Positions 32,376 through 41,421 of a stretch of 64,000 bases of DNA are shown here, piece by piece. The notes below the pieces were generated by a model, which saw nothing but the letters and a program-made list of their open reading frames with translations, was not told the origin of the DNA and made no database searches. The DNA comes from Streptomyces rubradiris (GTDB taxonomy: Bacteria > Actinomycetota > Actinomycetes > Streptomycetales > Streptomycetaceae), in NCBI RefSeq assembly GCF_016860525.1, contig NZ_BNEA01000015.1:4638001-4702000 (forward strand), written 5' to 3'. The first letter of the stretch is position 1, and each line of letters starts with the position of its first letter. The position numbers were made by a program, and so were the translations under genes.

Positions 32376-33298
32376 GCGCCCTGGCGTACGGCATCCAGCT
32401 GCCCGTGCAGTCGCAGAGCACCCTGTACGCCGAGCCGTGGGAGGCCGCCGCCGGCCCCGGGGACCTGGTCGCGGTCGCCCGCGCGGCCGAGGCGGCGGGG
32501 TTCGCCTACGTCGCCTGCTGCGACCACGTGGCCATCCCGCGCCGCCTCGCCGGGGCCATGGGCACGGTCTGGTACGACCCGGTGGCCACCCTCGCCCACC
32601 TCGCCGCCGTCACCACGCGGATCCGGCTGCTCAGCCATGTGGCCGTGGTCGGACTGCGCCATCCGCTGCCGACCGCCAAGCAGTACGCCACCTTGGACCA
32701 CCTCTCCGGCGGACGGCTGATCCTCGGAGTGGGCGCCGGGCACGTCCGGGAGGAGTTCGAGGCGCTCGGGGCGGACTTCGCGCGGCGCGGGGCCGTACTG
32801 GACGAGGCGATGGACGCCCTGCGGGCCGCGCTCGGCCCCGAGGAGTTCCCCGAGCACCACGGGACGTACTACGACTTCGCCGGGCTCGGCCAGCGCCCCC
32901 GCCCCGCGCAGCCGCACGTCCCCCTGTGGGTCGGCGGCTCCTCGCCCGCCGCCGTGCGCCGGGCCGCGCTGAAGGGCGACGGCTGGCTGCCGCAGGGGGA
33001 CCCGCCCGGACGGCTGGCCGAGCGGGCCGCCCGGATCCGGCGGCTGCGCGAGGAGGCCGGACGCGACGGCCCGTACACGGTCGGCGCCCTCGCCGGGCCG
33101 CTGTACGTCGGCCGGCCCGGCTGGGACGTCGGCCCGCGCACCCTCGCCGGACCCCCGGAGGAGATCGCCGTGTCGCTGCGCGCCTACCGGGCGCTGGGCG
33201 CGCACCAGGTGCAGGTCCGGCTGCGCAGCCGGAGCCGGGCCGAACTCATCGACCAGATAGGCGTGTTCGGGGACGAGGTCGCGCCCCGGCTGGACTGA
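32372..33298 (+). CDS. LLM-class (luciferase-like) oxidoreductase, probably F420-dependent
   Basis: A 308-residue luciferase-like monooxygenase-fold protein: GDLVAVARAAEAAGFAYVACCDHVAIP, then LAHLAAVTTRIRLLSHVAVVGLRHPLPTAK and SGGRLILGVGAGHVREEFEALG, the hallmark segments of F420-dependent LLM enzymes. It starts at GTG 32372 inside the previous stop (GTGA). Likely oxidises or hydroxylates the same substrate handled by the preceding hydrolase; FO synthase for F420 is encoded further right in the window. Confidence 0.88.
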   Translation: MSALAYGIQLPVQSQSTLYAEPWEAAAGPGDLVAVARAAEAAGFAYVACCDHVAIPRRLAGAMGTVWYDPVATLAHLAAVTTRIRLLSHVAVVGLRHPLPTAKQYATLDHLSGGRLILGVGAGHVREEFEALGADFARRGAVLDEAMDALRAALGPEEFPEHHGTYYDFAGLGQRPRPAQPHVPLWVGGSSPAAVRRAALKGDGWLPQGDPPGRLAERAARIRRLREEAGRDGPYTVGALAGPLYVGRPGWDVGPRTLAGPPEEIAVSLRAYRALGAHQVQVRLRSRSRAELIDQIGVFGDEVAPRLD

Positions 33299-33307
33299 GG
33301 AGACGGT

Positions 33308-34078
33308 ATGGGCAAGCTGGACGGGCGGGTCGTCCTCGTCACCGGGGCGGCGCGCGGACAGGGCGAGCAGGAGGCGCGGCTGTTCCGAGCGGAGGGCGCC
33401 CGGGTGGCCGTGGCCGATGTGCTGGACGAGCGGGGGTCGGCCCTCGCGGAGGAGATCGGCGCGCTCTACGTCCACCTCGACGTGGGCACGGAGGACGGCT
33501 GGCGGCGGGCCGTGGCCGAGGTCAAGCGGGCGTACGGGCGCCTCGACGGGCTCGTCAACAACGCGGGCGTCCTGCGCTTCAACGCCCTGGTGGACACCCC
33601 GCTGGCGGAGTTCATGCAGGTGGTGCAGGTCAACCAGGTCGGCTGCTTCCTCGGGATGAAGACCGTCGCGCCCGAACTCGCGGCCGGCGCCACCATCGTC
33701 AACACCGCCTCCTACACGGCGCTGACCGGCATGGCGGCCGTGGGCGCGTACGCGGCGACGAAGCACGCCGTGCTCGGGCTGACCCGCGTGGCCGCGCTGG
33801 AGCTGGCCCCGCGGCGGATCCGGGTCAACGCCATCTGCCCGGGCGCGATCGACACCGCGATGTCCAACCCCGCCCGGCTGGACCCGGACGCCGACCCGGA
33901 GGAGACGGGCCGAGCGCTGGACGAGCTGTACCGGGGGCTCGTTCCGCTCGGCCGGATCGGGCGGCCGGAGGAGGTGGCCCGGCTCGCCCTCTTCCTCACC
34001 TCGGACGACTCCTCGTACATCACCGGGCAGCCGTTCGTGATCGACGGGGGATGGCTGGCCGGGGTCAGCGTGATCTGA
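33308..34078 (+). CDS. Short-chain dehydrogenase/reductase
   Basis: A complete 256-residue classical SDR. Cofactor motif LVTGAARGQGEQEARLF (TGxxxGxG), NNAG at LDGLVNNAGVL, catalytic Ser in NTASYTALTG, catalytic YAATK, and a normal C-terminal SSYITGQPFVIDGGWL. An acidic residue after beta-2 (AVADVLDERG) indicates NAD preference. ATG is behind GAGGAGACGGT; third gene of the 31155 operon. Confidence 0.92.
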   Translation: MGKLDGRVVLVTGAARGQGEQEARLFRAEGARVAVADVLDERGSALAEEIGALYVHLDVGTEDGWRRAVAEVKRAYGRLDGLVNNAGVLRFNALVDTPLAEFMQVVQVNQVGCFLGMKTVAPELAAGATIVNTASYTALTGMAAVGAYAATKHAVLGLTRVAALELAPRRIRVNAICPGAIDTAMSNPARLDPDADPEETGRALDELYRGLVPLGRIGRPEEVARLALFLTSDDSSYITGQPFVIDGGWLAGVSVI

Positions 34079-34137
34079 CCGGCCGTCGTCCCTTGACGGT
34101 CACGGCGGCCGGTGCGAGAGTCGGCCGACAGCCATAT

Positions 34138-34152
34138 CTGACGGAGCGTCAG
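34138..34152. promoter_or_regulatory. Putative operator CTGACGGAGCGTCAG
   Basis: Matches CTGAC-N5-GTCAG with one internal asymmetry; 25 bases before the GTG of the second LLM oxidoreductase, separating the 31155 and 34177 operons. Confidence 0.7.
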
Positions 34153-34176
34153 AAAACTTGAGGACGGTGAACCGCC

Positions 34177-35295
34177 GTGGAATTCGGGATCTTTGTACAG
34201 GGATACGTGGGCAAGCGCGCCGAGACCGACCCGCTGGCCGAGCACAAGGCGCTGATGGAGGAGACCGAGTACGTCATCCAGGCGGACAAGTCCGGCTTCA
34301 AGTACGCCTGGGCCTCCGAGCACCACTTCCTGGAGGAGTACTCGCACCTGTCCGCCAACGACGTCTTCCTCGGCTACCTCGCCCACGCCACCGAGCGCAT
34401 CCACCTGGGCTCCGGGATCTTCAACCCGCTGGCCCAGGTCAACCACCCGGTGAAGGTGGCCGAGAAGGTCGCCATGCTGGACCACCTCACCGAGGGACGC
34501 TTCGAGTTCGGCAGCGGGCGCGGCGCCGGATCGCACGAGATCCTCGGCTTCCTGCCCGGCATCACCGACATGAACCACACCAAGGAGATCTGGGAGGAGA
34601 CGATCGCCGAGTTCCCCAAGATGTGGCTCCAGGACGAGTACGCCGGCTTCCAGGGCAAGCACTGGCAGCTCCCGCCGCGCAAGGTCCTGCCGAAGCCGTA
34701 CGGGAAGTCCCACCCGGCGATGTGGTACGCGGCCGGGTCCCCGCCGTCGTACGCCATGGCCGCGCGCAAGGGGCTCGGGGTGCTCGGCTTCAGCGTCCAG
34801 AAGGTCTCCGACATGGAGTGGGTGCTGGAGCAGTACAAGACGGCGATCGTGGACGCCGAGCCGGTGGGGGACTTCGTCAACGACAACGTCATGGTCACGA
34901 CGACCGCGATCTGCGCGCCCACGCACGCCGAGGCCGTCGAGACCGCGGTCAGCGGCGGACTGCACTACCTGCCCTCGCTGGTGTTCCGCTACCACGACAC
35001 CTTCCCCCGGCCGGAGGGGTTCCCGGTGTGGCCCGAGACGCTGCCGGAGTACACGCCCGAGTTCGTGGAGCTGCTGATCGAGGAGGAGCTGCTGATCTGC
35101 GGCGACCCCGACGAGGTGCTGCGCCAGTGCAAGCGGTGGGAGCAGGCCGGGGCGGACCAGCTGAGCTTCGGGCTGCCGGTGGGGGTGCCGAAGGAGGAGA
35201 CGCTGCGGACGATACGGCTGATCGGGGAGCACGTGATCCCGAAGATCGACACGGATCCGGTGCACCGGACTTCGCGGTTCCGGGCTGCCGGGTGA
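34177..35295 (+). CDS. LLM-class flavin-dependent oxidoreductase
   Basis: A 372-residue bacterial-luciferase-like protein. Features: EFGIFVQGYVGKR at the start, AWASEHHFLEEYSHLSANDVFLGYLA (the EHHF segment of the alkanal-monooxygenase group), LTEGRFEFGSGRGAGSHE, and a C-terminal LICGDPDEVLRQCKRWEQAGADQ. This subgroup uses FMNH2, possibly provided by the flavin reductase at 7612. GTG start with GAGGA about 12 bases upstream. Heads an operon with the D-aminoacylase-like and aldehyde dehydrogenase genes. Confidence 0.9.
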   Translation: MEFGIFVQGYVGKRAETDPLAEHKALMEETEYVIQADKSGFKYAWASEHHFLEEYSHLSANDVFLGYLAHATERIHLGSGIFNPLAQVNHPVKVAEKVAMLDHLTEGRFEFGSGRGAGSHEILGFLPGITDMNHTKEIWEETIAEFPKMWLQDEYAGFQGKHWQLPPRKVLPKPYGKSHPAMWYAAGSPPSYAMAARKGLGVLGFSVQKVSDMEWVLEQYKTAIVDAEPVGDFVNDNVMVTTTAICAPTHAEAVETAVSGGLHYLPSLVFRYHDTFPRPEGFPVWPETLPEYTPEFVELLIEEELLICGDPDEVLRQCKRWEQAGADQLSFGLPVGVPKEETLRTIRLIGEHVIPKIDTDPVHRTSRFRAAG

Positions 35296-35413
35296 GCGCG
35301 GTTGGCGGGTGCGGGTGCGTTGTCGCTGGTCGTGCTTACGCGGCGGAGCCGCATATCGGTACGGCCCGCGCCCCTGGGTAGGTCAGCGCCTCCGGTATCG
35401 AAGGAGTCACCCA

Positions 35414-37144
35414 GTGTTCGATCACATCGTCAAGGGCGCCACCGTCGTCGACGGCACCGGCGCCCCCGCCTTCACCGCCGACGTCGGACTCCGGGACGGC
35501 CGGATCGCCGCCATCGGGGAACTGGACGCGGCCTCCCGCACCACCGAGGACGCCCGCGGACTCGTCCTAGCCCCGGGCTTCGTGGACCCCCACACCCACT
35601 ACGACGCCCAGCTGTTCTGGGACCCGTACGCCACCCCCTCGCTGAGCCACGGGGTGACCACCGTGATCGGCGGGAACTGCGGGTTCACCCTCGCGCCCCT
35701 GCACCCCGCGCGCCCGGCGGACGCCGACTACACCCGGCGGATGATGTCCAGGGTGGAAGGGATGTCCCTGGTCGCGCTGGAGCAGGGGGCGCCCTGGAGC
35801 TGGCACTCCTTCGGGGAGTACCTGGACGCCCTGGAGGGGCGGATCGCCGTGAACGCCGGGTTCATGGTGGGGCACTGCGCGCTGCGCCGGCACGCGATGG
35901 GCCCACGGGCCGTCGGCGGACAGCCGACCGGGGAGCAGCTGAGCGCGATGCTCCGGCTGCTGCACGAGGCCATGGACGCCGGCGCCTGGGGGCTGTCCAC
36001 CACGCAGTCCGGGACGCACTCCGACGGGGACGGCCGCCCGGTCGCCTCCCGGTACGCGCGCCCGGCGGAGCTGGGTGCCCTCGCCCGCGCCGTCGGCGAG
36101 CACGAGGGCACCCAGATCGAGGCGATCGTCGCCGGCTGCCTGGACCGCTTCAGCGACGACGAGATCGAGCTGCTGGCACGGCTGAGCGCGGCGGCCGGCC
36201 GGCCCCTGAACTGGAACGTCCTCACCGTCGACGCCGCCGTGCCGGACCGCGTGCCCCGCCAGCTGAGCGCGAGCGAACGGGCCCGGAAGGCAGGCGGGCG
36301 GGTGGTGGCGCTCACCATGCCGATCCTCACCCCGATGAACATGTCCCTGGGCACGTTCTGCGCCCTCAACCTCATCCCCGGCTGGGGCGCGGTCCTCGCG
36401 CTGCCGGTGCCCGAGCGCATCGCCCGGCTGCGCGACCCCGCCGTGCGCGAGGAACTGCTGCGCCGGGCCCGGTCCGAGGAGGCCGGGGTGTTCCGGCGGC
36501 TCGCCGACTTCGGGCGGTACGTCATCGGGGACACCTACAGCGCGGCCAACCAGGGGCTCACCGGCCGGGTGGTGCGGGACATCGCCGCCGAACGCGGCCA
36601 GGACCCCTTCGCCTGCCTGGTCGAGATCTGCGCCCACGACGAGCTGCGCACGGTGCTGTGGCCCATGCCGAGCGACAACGACCCGGCCTCCTGGGCGCTG
36701 CGCGCCGAGACCTGGCGGCACGAGGACGTCCTGCTCGGCGGCTCGGACGCGGGCGCCCACCTGGACCGGATGTGCGGGGCGCCGTACACCACCCGGTTCC
36801 TCGGGGACTGTCTGCGCGGCCGGGGACTGGCCGGGCTGGAGCAGGCGGTGCGGATGCTCACCGACGACCCGGCCCGCCTCTTCGGGCTGCGGGAGCGGGG
36901 CCGGGTGGCCGAGGGCTTCCACGCCGACCTGGTGCTGTTCGACCCGGAGCGCGTCGACGCCGGCCGGGCCCGGCTGGTGCACGACCTGCCCGGGGACGGC
37001 CCCCGGCTGCACTCGGAGGCGATCGGCGTGCGGGCGGTGTGGGTGAACGGGGTGGAGACCGTCCGCGACGGCCGGGTGACGGGGGCCGTGCCGGGCCGCG
37101 TCCTGCGCTCGGGCCGGGACACCCGGACGGTGAGCACGCGGTGA
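35414..37144 (+). CDS. D-aminoacylase / N-acyl amino acid amidohydrolase family protein
   Basis: A 576-residue amidohydrolase-superfamily member. The metal site HxH is in GFVDPHTHYDAQL, the bridging-cysteine region is GGNCGFTLAP, and a late D-A-G-A-H motif (LGGSDAGAHLDRMC) gives the catalytic Asp. It is similar to N-acyl-D-amino-acid deacylases, but many actinobacterial members have unproven amide substrates. GTG 35414 follows AAGGAGTCACCCA. Its TGA overlaps the next gene's GTG. Confidence 0.88.
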   Translation: MFDHIVKGATVVDGTGAPAFTADVGLRDGRIAAIGELDAASRTTEDARGLVLAPGFVDPHTHYDAQLFWDPYATPSLSHGVTTVIGGNCGFTLAPLHPARPADADYTRRMMSRVEGMSLVALEQGAPWSWHSFGEYLDALEGRIAVNAGFMVGHCALRRHAMGPRAVGGQPTGEQLSAMLRLLHEAMDAGAWGLSTTQSGTHSDGDGRPVASRYARPAELGALARAVGEHEGTQIEAIVAGCLDRFSDDEIELLARLSAAAGRPLNWNVLTVDAAVPDRVPRQLSASERARKAGGRVVALTMPILTPMNMSLGTFCALNLIPGWGAVLALPVPERIARLRDPAVREELLRRARSEEAGVFRRLADFGRYVIGDTYSAANQGLTGRVVRDIAAERGQDPFACLVEICAHDELRTVLWPMPSDNDPASWALRAETWRHEDVLLGGSDAGAHLDRMCGAPYTTRFLGDCLRGRGLAGLEQAVRMLTDDPARLFGLRERGRVAEGFHADLVLFDPERVDAGRARLVHDLPGDGPRLHSEAIGVRAVWVNGVETVRDGRVTGAVPGRVLRSGRDTRTVSTR

Positions 37145-38595
37145 GCGTCGAGGGGCAGGCGCTGTTCGTCGGCGGGGAGTGGGTGGCCCCGGACGGCGGG
37201 CACTACCCGGTGACCGACCCGGCCACCGAGGAGACCGTCGGCTGGGCGCCGGAGGCATCCCCGGAGCAGGCGCGGGCGGCCTGCGCGGCGGCCCGGGAGG
37301 CGTTCGGCGCGTGGTCGCGGACCCGGCCCGGGGAGCGGGCGGCGCTGCTCGGGCGGGCCGCCGGGATCATCCGGGACCGGCTGGAGCCGTACGCCGACCT
37401 GGCCCGCGCCGAGACGGGCGCGACCACCGGTACCGCCCGGGCGATGCAGGTCGGGGTGGCCGCCGCCCGCTTCGCCCGGTACGCGCGGGTGGAGCCCGCC
37501 GAGTGGCCCATCGCCCCGCAGATCAACGAGGCCGGGCCGATGGGGAAGGCCGGGGTGATGGGGGCGCTCGCGGTACGCCAGCCCGTCGGGGTCGTCGCGT
37601 GCGTCACGTCGTACAACAACCCGTGGGCCAACCCGGCCGGGAAGATCGCCCCGGCGCTGGCCATGGGCAACACGGTGGTGGTCAAGCCCGCCCCGCAGGA
37701 CCCGCTGTCGGTGTACCGGATGGCCGAGGCGCTGGCCGAGGCCGGGGTGCCGCCGGGCGTGGTGAACGTCGTCTCCGGCCGCGCGGTCGCGGTGGGCGAG
37801 GCGGTGGTGGGGTCCGCCGATGTCGACATGGTCAGCTTCACCGGGTCCACGGCGGTCGGCCGGCGCATCGCCGAGGTGTGCGGGCGGGACATGAGACGGC
37901 AGTTGATGGAGCTGGGCGGGAAGGGCGCCGCGCTCGTCTTCGACGACGCCGACCTCGCCTCGGCCGTCACCGGCATCGGCACCACCTTCTCCTTCTACAG
38001 CGGCCAGATCTGCACCGCGCCGACCCGGGTCCTGGCCCAGCGCGGGGTGTACGACCGGCTCGTGGAGCAACTGGCCGGATACGCGGGCCGGTTGACGGTC
38101 GGGGACCCGCGGGAGCCCGGCACGGTGGTGGGACCGGTCATCTCGGCGGAGCACCGGGCGCGGGTCGAGTCGTACGTCGAACTCGGCCTCCGGGAGGGAG
38201 CGGTGGTGGTCACCGGCGGTGAACGCCCGCCGTGCGAACGGGGCTTCTACGTCGCCCCGACCCTGCTCGCCGACGGGCGCAACGACATGCGGGTGGCCCG
38301 CGAGGAGATCTTCGGGCCGGTGGTGACGGTGATCCCCTTCGACGACGAGGAGGAGGGCGTGGCCCTGGCCAACGACTCCGACTACGGCCTCCTCGACTAC
38401 GTGTGGTCCGGTGACGTGGCCCGCGCCTTCCGGGTGGCGCGCCGGCTGCGGGCCGGCGGGGTGGGCGTCAACACGGTCGGCCGCAACATGGAGGCCCCCT
38501 TCGGCGGGTTCAAGATGAGCGGTGTCGGCCGGGACACCGGCGTGTACGCGCTGCACGCCTACAGCGAGGTCCAGGCACTGGTGTGGCCGGGCTGA
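37141..38595 (+). CDS. Aldehyde dehydrogenase family protein
   Basis: A 484-residue NAD(P)-dependent aldehyde dehydrogenase. The family motifs are present: SYNNPWANPAGKIAPALAMGN, VSFTGSTAVGRRIA, catalytic Glu in MELGGKG and catalytic Cys in SGQICTAPTR; EEIFGPVVTVIPF and PFGGFKMSGVGRD close the fold. It oxidises an aldehyde to an acid in the catabolic pathway of this operon. GTG start in a GTGA overlap with the preceding hydrolase gene. Confidence 0.93.
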   Translation: MSVEGQALFVGGEWVAPDGGHYPVTDPATEETVGWAPEASPEQARAACAAAREAFGAWSRTRPGERAALLGRAAGIIRDRLEPYADLARAETGATTGTARAMQVGVAAARFARYARVEPAEWPIAPQINEAGPMGKAGVMGALAVRQPVGVVACVTSYNNPWANPAGKIAPALAMGNTVVVKPAPQDPLSVYRMAEALAEAGVPPGVVNVVSGRAVAVGEAVVGSADVDMVSFTGSTAVGRRIAEVCGRDMRRQLMELGGKGAALVFDDADLASAVTGIGTTFSFYSGQICTAPTRVLAQRGVYDRLVEQLAGYAGRLTVGDPREPGTVVGPVISAEHRARVESYVELGLREGAVVVTGGERPPCERGFYVAPTLLADGRNDMRVAREEIFGPVVTVIPFDDEEEGVALANDSDYGLLDYVWSGDVARAFRVARRLRAGGVGVNTVGRNMEAPFGGFKMSGVGRDTGVYALHAYSEVQALVWPG

Positions 38596-38713
38596 ACGGG
38601 CCGGCGGGTGGAGGGTGTGGCGGGCCCGTGCGGGGCCTGTGACATCCCGACAGCCCCCCGGACGGTGCGTGTTAGCCTCCCGCAGCCAGGGATCAACGCG
38701 ACGGGGGAGCTTC

Positions 38714-39154
38714 ATGGGCGCGTCCACGGACGGCTACACGGTCAGGTCCGGCATGGCCGGGCAGGCGACGGAACTGGACGGCGCGGGCGACGACGCCGGG
38801 CACATCGCCGAGGCGGTCCGCCCCACCGGCAACCAGTCCGCCGGCACACTGGGCGGCGGCGACTCCGCCGCGGCGTTCGACGCGTTCGCCGCCGCCTGGG
38901 AGGCGGAGGCGACCACGCTGGAGTCGGCGCTGCGCGAACTGGCGGGCAAGGTCCGCCTGGCCAAGGGCGCGTACGGCGGCGCCGACCACACCGTGGCGAC
39001 CCGAGCCGCGGCCGTACCCGGCGGCGGCCTCACCACGATGCCCACCCCGGCCGGTGCCGGGGCCGTCACCACGATGCCCACCCCCGCCGGTGCCGGCGCC
39101 GTGACCACCATGCCCGTGCACGCCGAGCGGCCGTCGGCCCTCTCGCGCTACTGA
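38714..39154 (+). CDS. EspC/WXG100-type small secreted protein
   Basis: A 146-residue protein. Residues ~10–95 form a helical hairpin of the EspC (DUF2580)/WXG type; AFAAAWEAEATTLESALREL is a long amphipathic helix and YGGAD (Tyr87, Asp91) fits the YxxxD export signal of type VII substrates. The C-terminal part is a repeat, with three TTMP blocks spaced by PAGAGAV. ATG follows GGGGGAG. Followed by a second WXG protein 11 bases later, so probably exported as a heterodimer. No ESX core genes are in this window. Confidence 0.72.
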   Translation: MGASTDGYTVRSGMAGQATELDGAGDDAGHIAEAVRPTGNQSAGTLGGGDSAAAFDAFAAAWEAEATTLESALRELAGKVRLAKGAYGGADHTVATRAAAVPGGGLTTMPTPAGAGAVTTMPTPAGAGAVTTMPVHAERPSALSRY

Positions 39155-39165
39155 AGAGGCGGACG

Positions 39166-40779
39166 ATGACCGGCTTCCTCAGCCCGCTGGACTCTCCGGC
39201 GGCCCGCCGCTCCTGGCTGGCCGGCCTGCGCGACAGCATCCCCAAGGCCGCCACCAAGAACGACCTGCTGGACCAGATCGACGGCGCCCTGTTCGTCTCC
39301 GCGCCGCAGGGCGACCCCGCGACCCTGGACGCGCTGGGCAAGCGCTACCGCGACCAGGTCGACAAGGCCGGCGATCTGCACGACCGGGTGAACAAGGTGG
39401 CCCGCAAGGGCCTGCCCGAGGTGTGGACCGGCAAGACGAGCGTCCTCGCCTCCGACGGGGTGGCCGCCGCCGCGCGGGCCGCGACCGAGATGGCCGAGGC
39501 GTTCGACGGCGGAGCCAAGGCGCTCTACGCCCTCGCCGACGCCCTCGTCCACGCCAAGCGGCAGGACGCCGACGGCCGCACCCGCCTGGACCAGGCCAGA
39601 CGGCAACTCGGCCCCAAGGACGGCATCTTCGACGCCATCGACCGCATGATCGAGACCGACGAGGAGAAGCAGGCCCTCGCCGCGGCCCGGTCGGTCGCCA
39701 CCGAGGGCGTCGACCTCATGCACAAGGCCGCCGTCGCCGCCGACGACGCCGTACGCGCCGCCACCCGGGACCTGAACAAGTGGGCGGCCGAGGCCCGCGC
39801 CGGGAAGCTGCGCACCGGCGGACTGTCCGCGGTGGACCGGCTGATGCTCGCCGACACCAGCGGCAAGGCCGGCGCCGCCGAGTACAACGAGATCCTCACC
39901 GCCGGCGACCTGGAGCGCTCCGGCCGGGCCATGGACCGGCTGCCGGCGGCCGACCGGGCCCGGATGGACCGCCTCCTGGCCGGCGCCGGGTCCCCGCAGG
40001 AGAAGGCCTACCTGATGAAGGCCCTCGCCGCGGGCCACAGCGTGGACGACATCGAGACGTTCGGCGGGAAGATCCACGGCAAGGACCCGGCCTGGCTCCA
40101 GCAGCACCTGTCCCCGATCGTCACCGAGGGCGACAGCCTCAAGGACGAGGGCGTCGACGCGGGCAGCGGCGCCAACGTCAACACCGACCTGCAGAGCTTC
40201 CGCGGCCAGCAGTGGGCGCAGGGCGGCGACGGCCGCGAGGGCACCTGCGTGGCCTCCTCCACCGTCACCGCCCGCGCCATGGTCGACCCCGTCTACGCCC
40301 TCTCCCTCACCGGCGGCCCCAGCGGCCAGGAGAACGACCCCGCCGCCTTCCGCCGCCGCCTGGTGGACGAACAGCACCGGGTGCACACCGAGGGCGACGG
40401 CGGCGCCAACTGGAACGGCATGGTCCTGGAGGGCAAGACCGAGGTCCTCAACAAGGAGGTCAGCCCCGAAACCGGAAGCGCCTACGAACTCCACGAGGTC
40501 CGCGACGCGGACGCCCGGCGCAACGTCCTGCCGGAGATAGAGAAGGCGGTGGCCGAGGGCAGGCCGGTGCCGATCGGCGTCGAGGGCTACGAGGCGGACG
40601 GCACCCGGCACGGACACGCCATGATGATCATCGGCCAGGAGGGTGACAAGCTGGAGATCTACAACCCGTGGGGCCAGACCACCTGGGTCAGCGAGGACGA
40701 CTTCGTCAACGGCGGCATGGCGAAGGCCAGCAACAGCCAACTGCCCGACGCCTACGCGGTGCACCTGCCCCAGGACTGA
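39166..40779 (+). CDS. WXG-type protein with C-terminal papain-like cysteine protease domain
   Basis: A 537-residue protein. The N-terminal ~130 residues are an LXG/WXG-like helical domain with W-T-G at 87–89 in LPEVWTGKT, then LYALADAL which also fits YxxxD. A helical linker follows. The C-terminal ~180 residues have the order Cys361 (GTCVASST), His484 (RHGHAMMIIG; His482 is the alternative) and Asn500 (IYNPWG), the triad order of papain/clan CA. Together it looks like a secreted effector whose activity is a peptidase or transglutaminase-like reaction. The next gene could encode its inhibitor. Function is inferred from architecture. Confidence 0.72.
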   Translation: MTGFLSPLDSPAARRSWLAGLRDSIPKAATKNDLLDQIDGALFVSAPQGDPATLDALGKRYRDQVDKAGDLHDRVNKVARKGLPEVWTGKTSVLASDGVAAAARAATEMAEAFDGGAKALYALADALVHAKRQDADGRTRLDQARRQLGPKDGIFDAIDRMIETDEEKQALAAARSVATEGVDLMHKAAVAADDAVRAATRDLNKWAAEARAGKLRTGGLSAVDRLMLADTSGKAGAAEYNEILTAGDLERSGRAMDRLPAADRARMDRLLAGAGSPQEKAYLMKALAAGHSVDDIETFGGKIHGKDPAWLQQHLSPIVTEGDSLKDEGVDAGSGANVNTDLQSFRGQQWAQGGDGREGTCVASSTVTARAMVDPVYALSLTGGPSGQENDPAAFRRRLVDEQHRVHTEGDGGANWNGMVLEGKTEVLNKEVSPETGSAYELHEVRDADARRNVLPEIEKAVAEGRPVPIGVEGYEADGTRHGHAMMIIGQEGDKLEIYNPWGQTTWVSEDDFVNGGMAKASNSQLPDAYAVHLPQD

Positions 40780-40789
40780 GAGACCCACC

Positions 40790-41398
40790 ATGACTTCCCG
40801 CACCACCCGGCTCGCCCCGGCCGCGCTCCTCGCCCTGCTCGCCCTCACCGGCTGCGGCACGGAAAGCGCCGCCACCGGCGCACCCGCCCCCACCACCGGC
40901 GGCACGGACGGCGCCACCACCGGCGCACCCGCCCCCACCGACACCGGCACCGTGCGGGCCGCACCGGGCGGCGACGGCACCGAGTACGGCATCGAGCGGC
41001 GCGACATCACCGTACGGCCGGGCGAGCGCTTCTCCCTCACCGTCCCGTCGGCCCCCACCCTCGGCGAGCACTGGTACCTCGCCGACCCCCGGCCCGACCA
41101 GGCGGTACTGGCGTCCCGGGGCGAACACACCACCGGCGACCGCGGCGCGGCCGACGGCACCACCGGCTCCACCGGCTCCACCCGCTCCTTCGACTTCACC
41201 GCGCTGGCCAGGGGCCGTACGACGGTACGGCTGCTGCACTGCCCGCTGCACACGTGCACCGGCCCCGGCCCCGACGACCGCTCCACCCTGGGCCCCAGCC
41301 CCAGCGGGTCCCCGTCCCCGTACCCCACGCTGACCGCCGACCCGCGCGCCCGCGGCGCCGGCGCCGGCTTCTACGTCTTCACGATCACCGTCCGCTGA
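40790..41398 (+). CDS. Lipoprotein with chagasin-like (I42) protease-inhibitor domain
   Basis: A 202-residue predicted lipoprotein: signal peptide with lipobox LALTGC at residues ~18–23, then a Thr/Pro/Gly-rich linker. The domain RDITVRPGERFSLTVPSAPTLGEHWYL followed by SFDFTALARGRTTVRLLHCPL follows the layout of chagasin-family inhibitors of papain-like proteases (their NPTTGxxW loop would be PTLGEHW, their final RPW region LHCPL). It lies 10 bases after the papain-like gene, so it may be that protein's immunity or maturation factor on the outer face of the membrane. Confidence 0.62.
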   Translation: MTSRTTRLAPAALLALLALTGCGTESAATGAPAPTTGGTDGATTGAPAPTDTGTVRAAPGGDGTEYGIERRDITVRPGERFSLTVPSAPTLGEHWYLADPRPDQAVLASRGEHTTGDRGAADGTTGSTGSTRSFDFTALARGRTTVRLLHCPLHTCTGPGPDDRSTLGPSPSGSPSPYPTLTADPRARGAGAGFYVFTITVR

Positions 41399-41421
41399 CC
41401 CGGACCGGAACCGAGGCCCGC

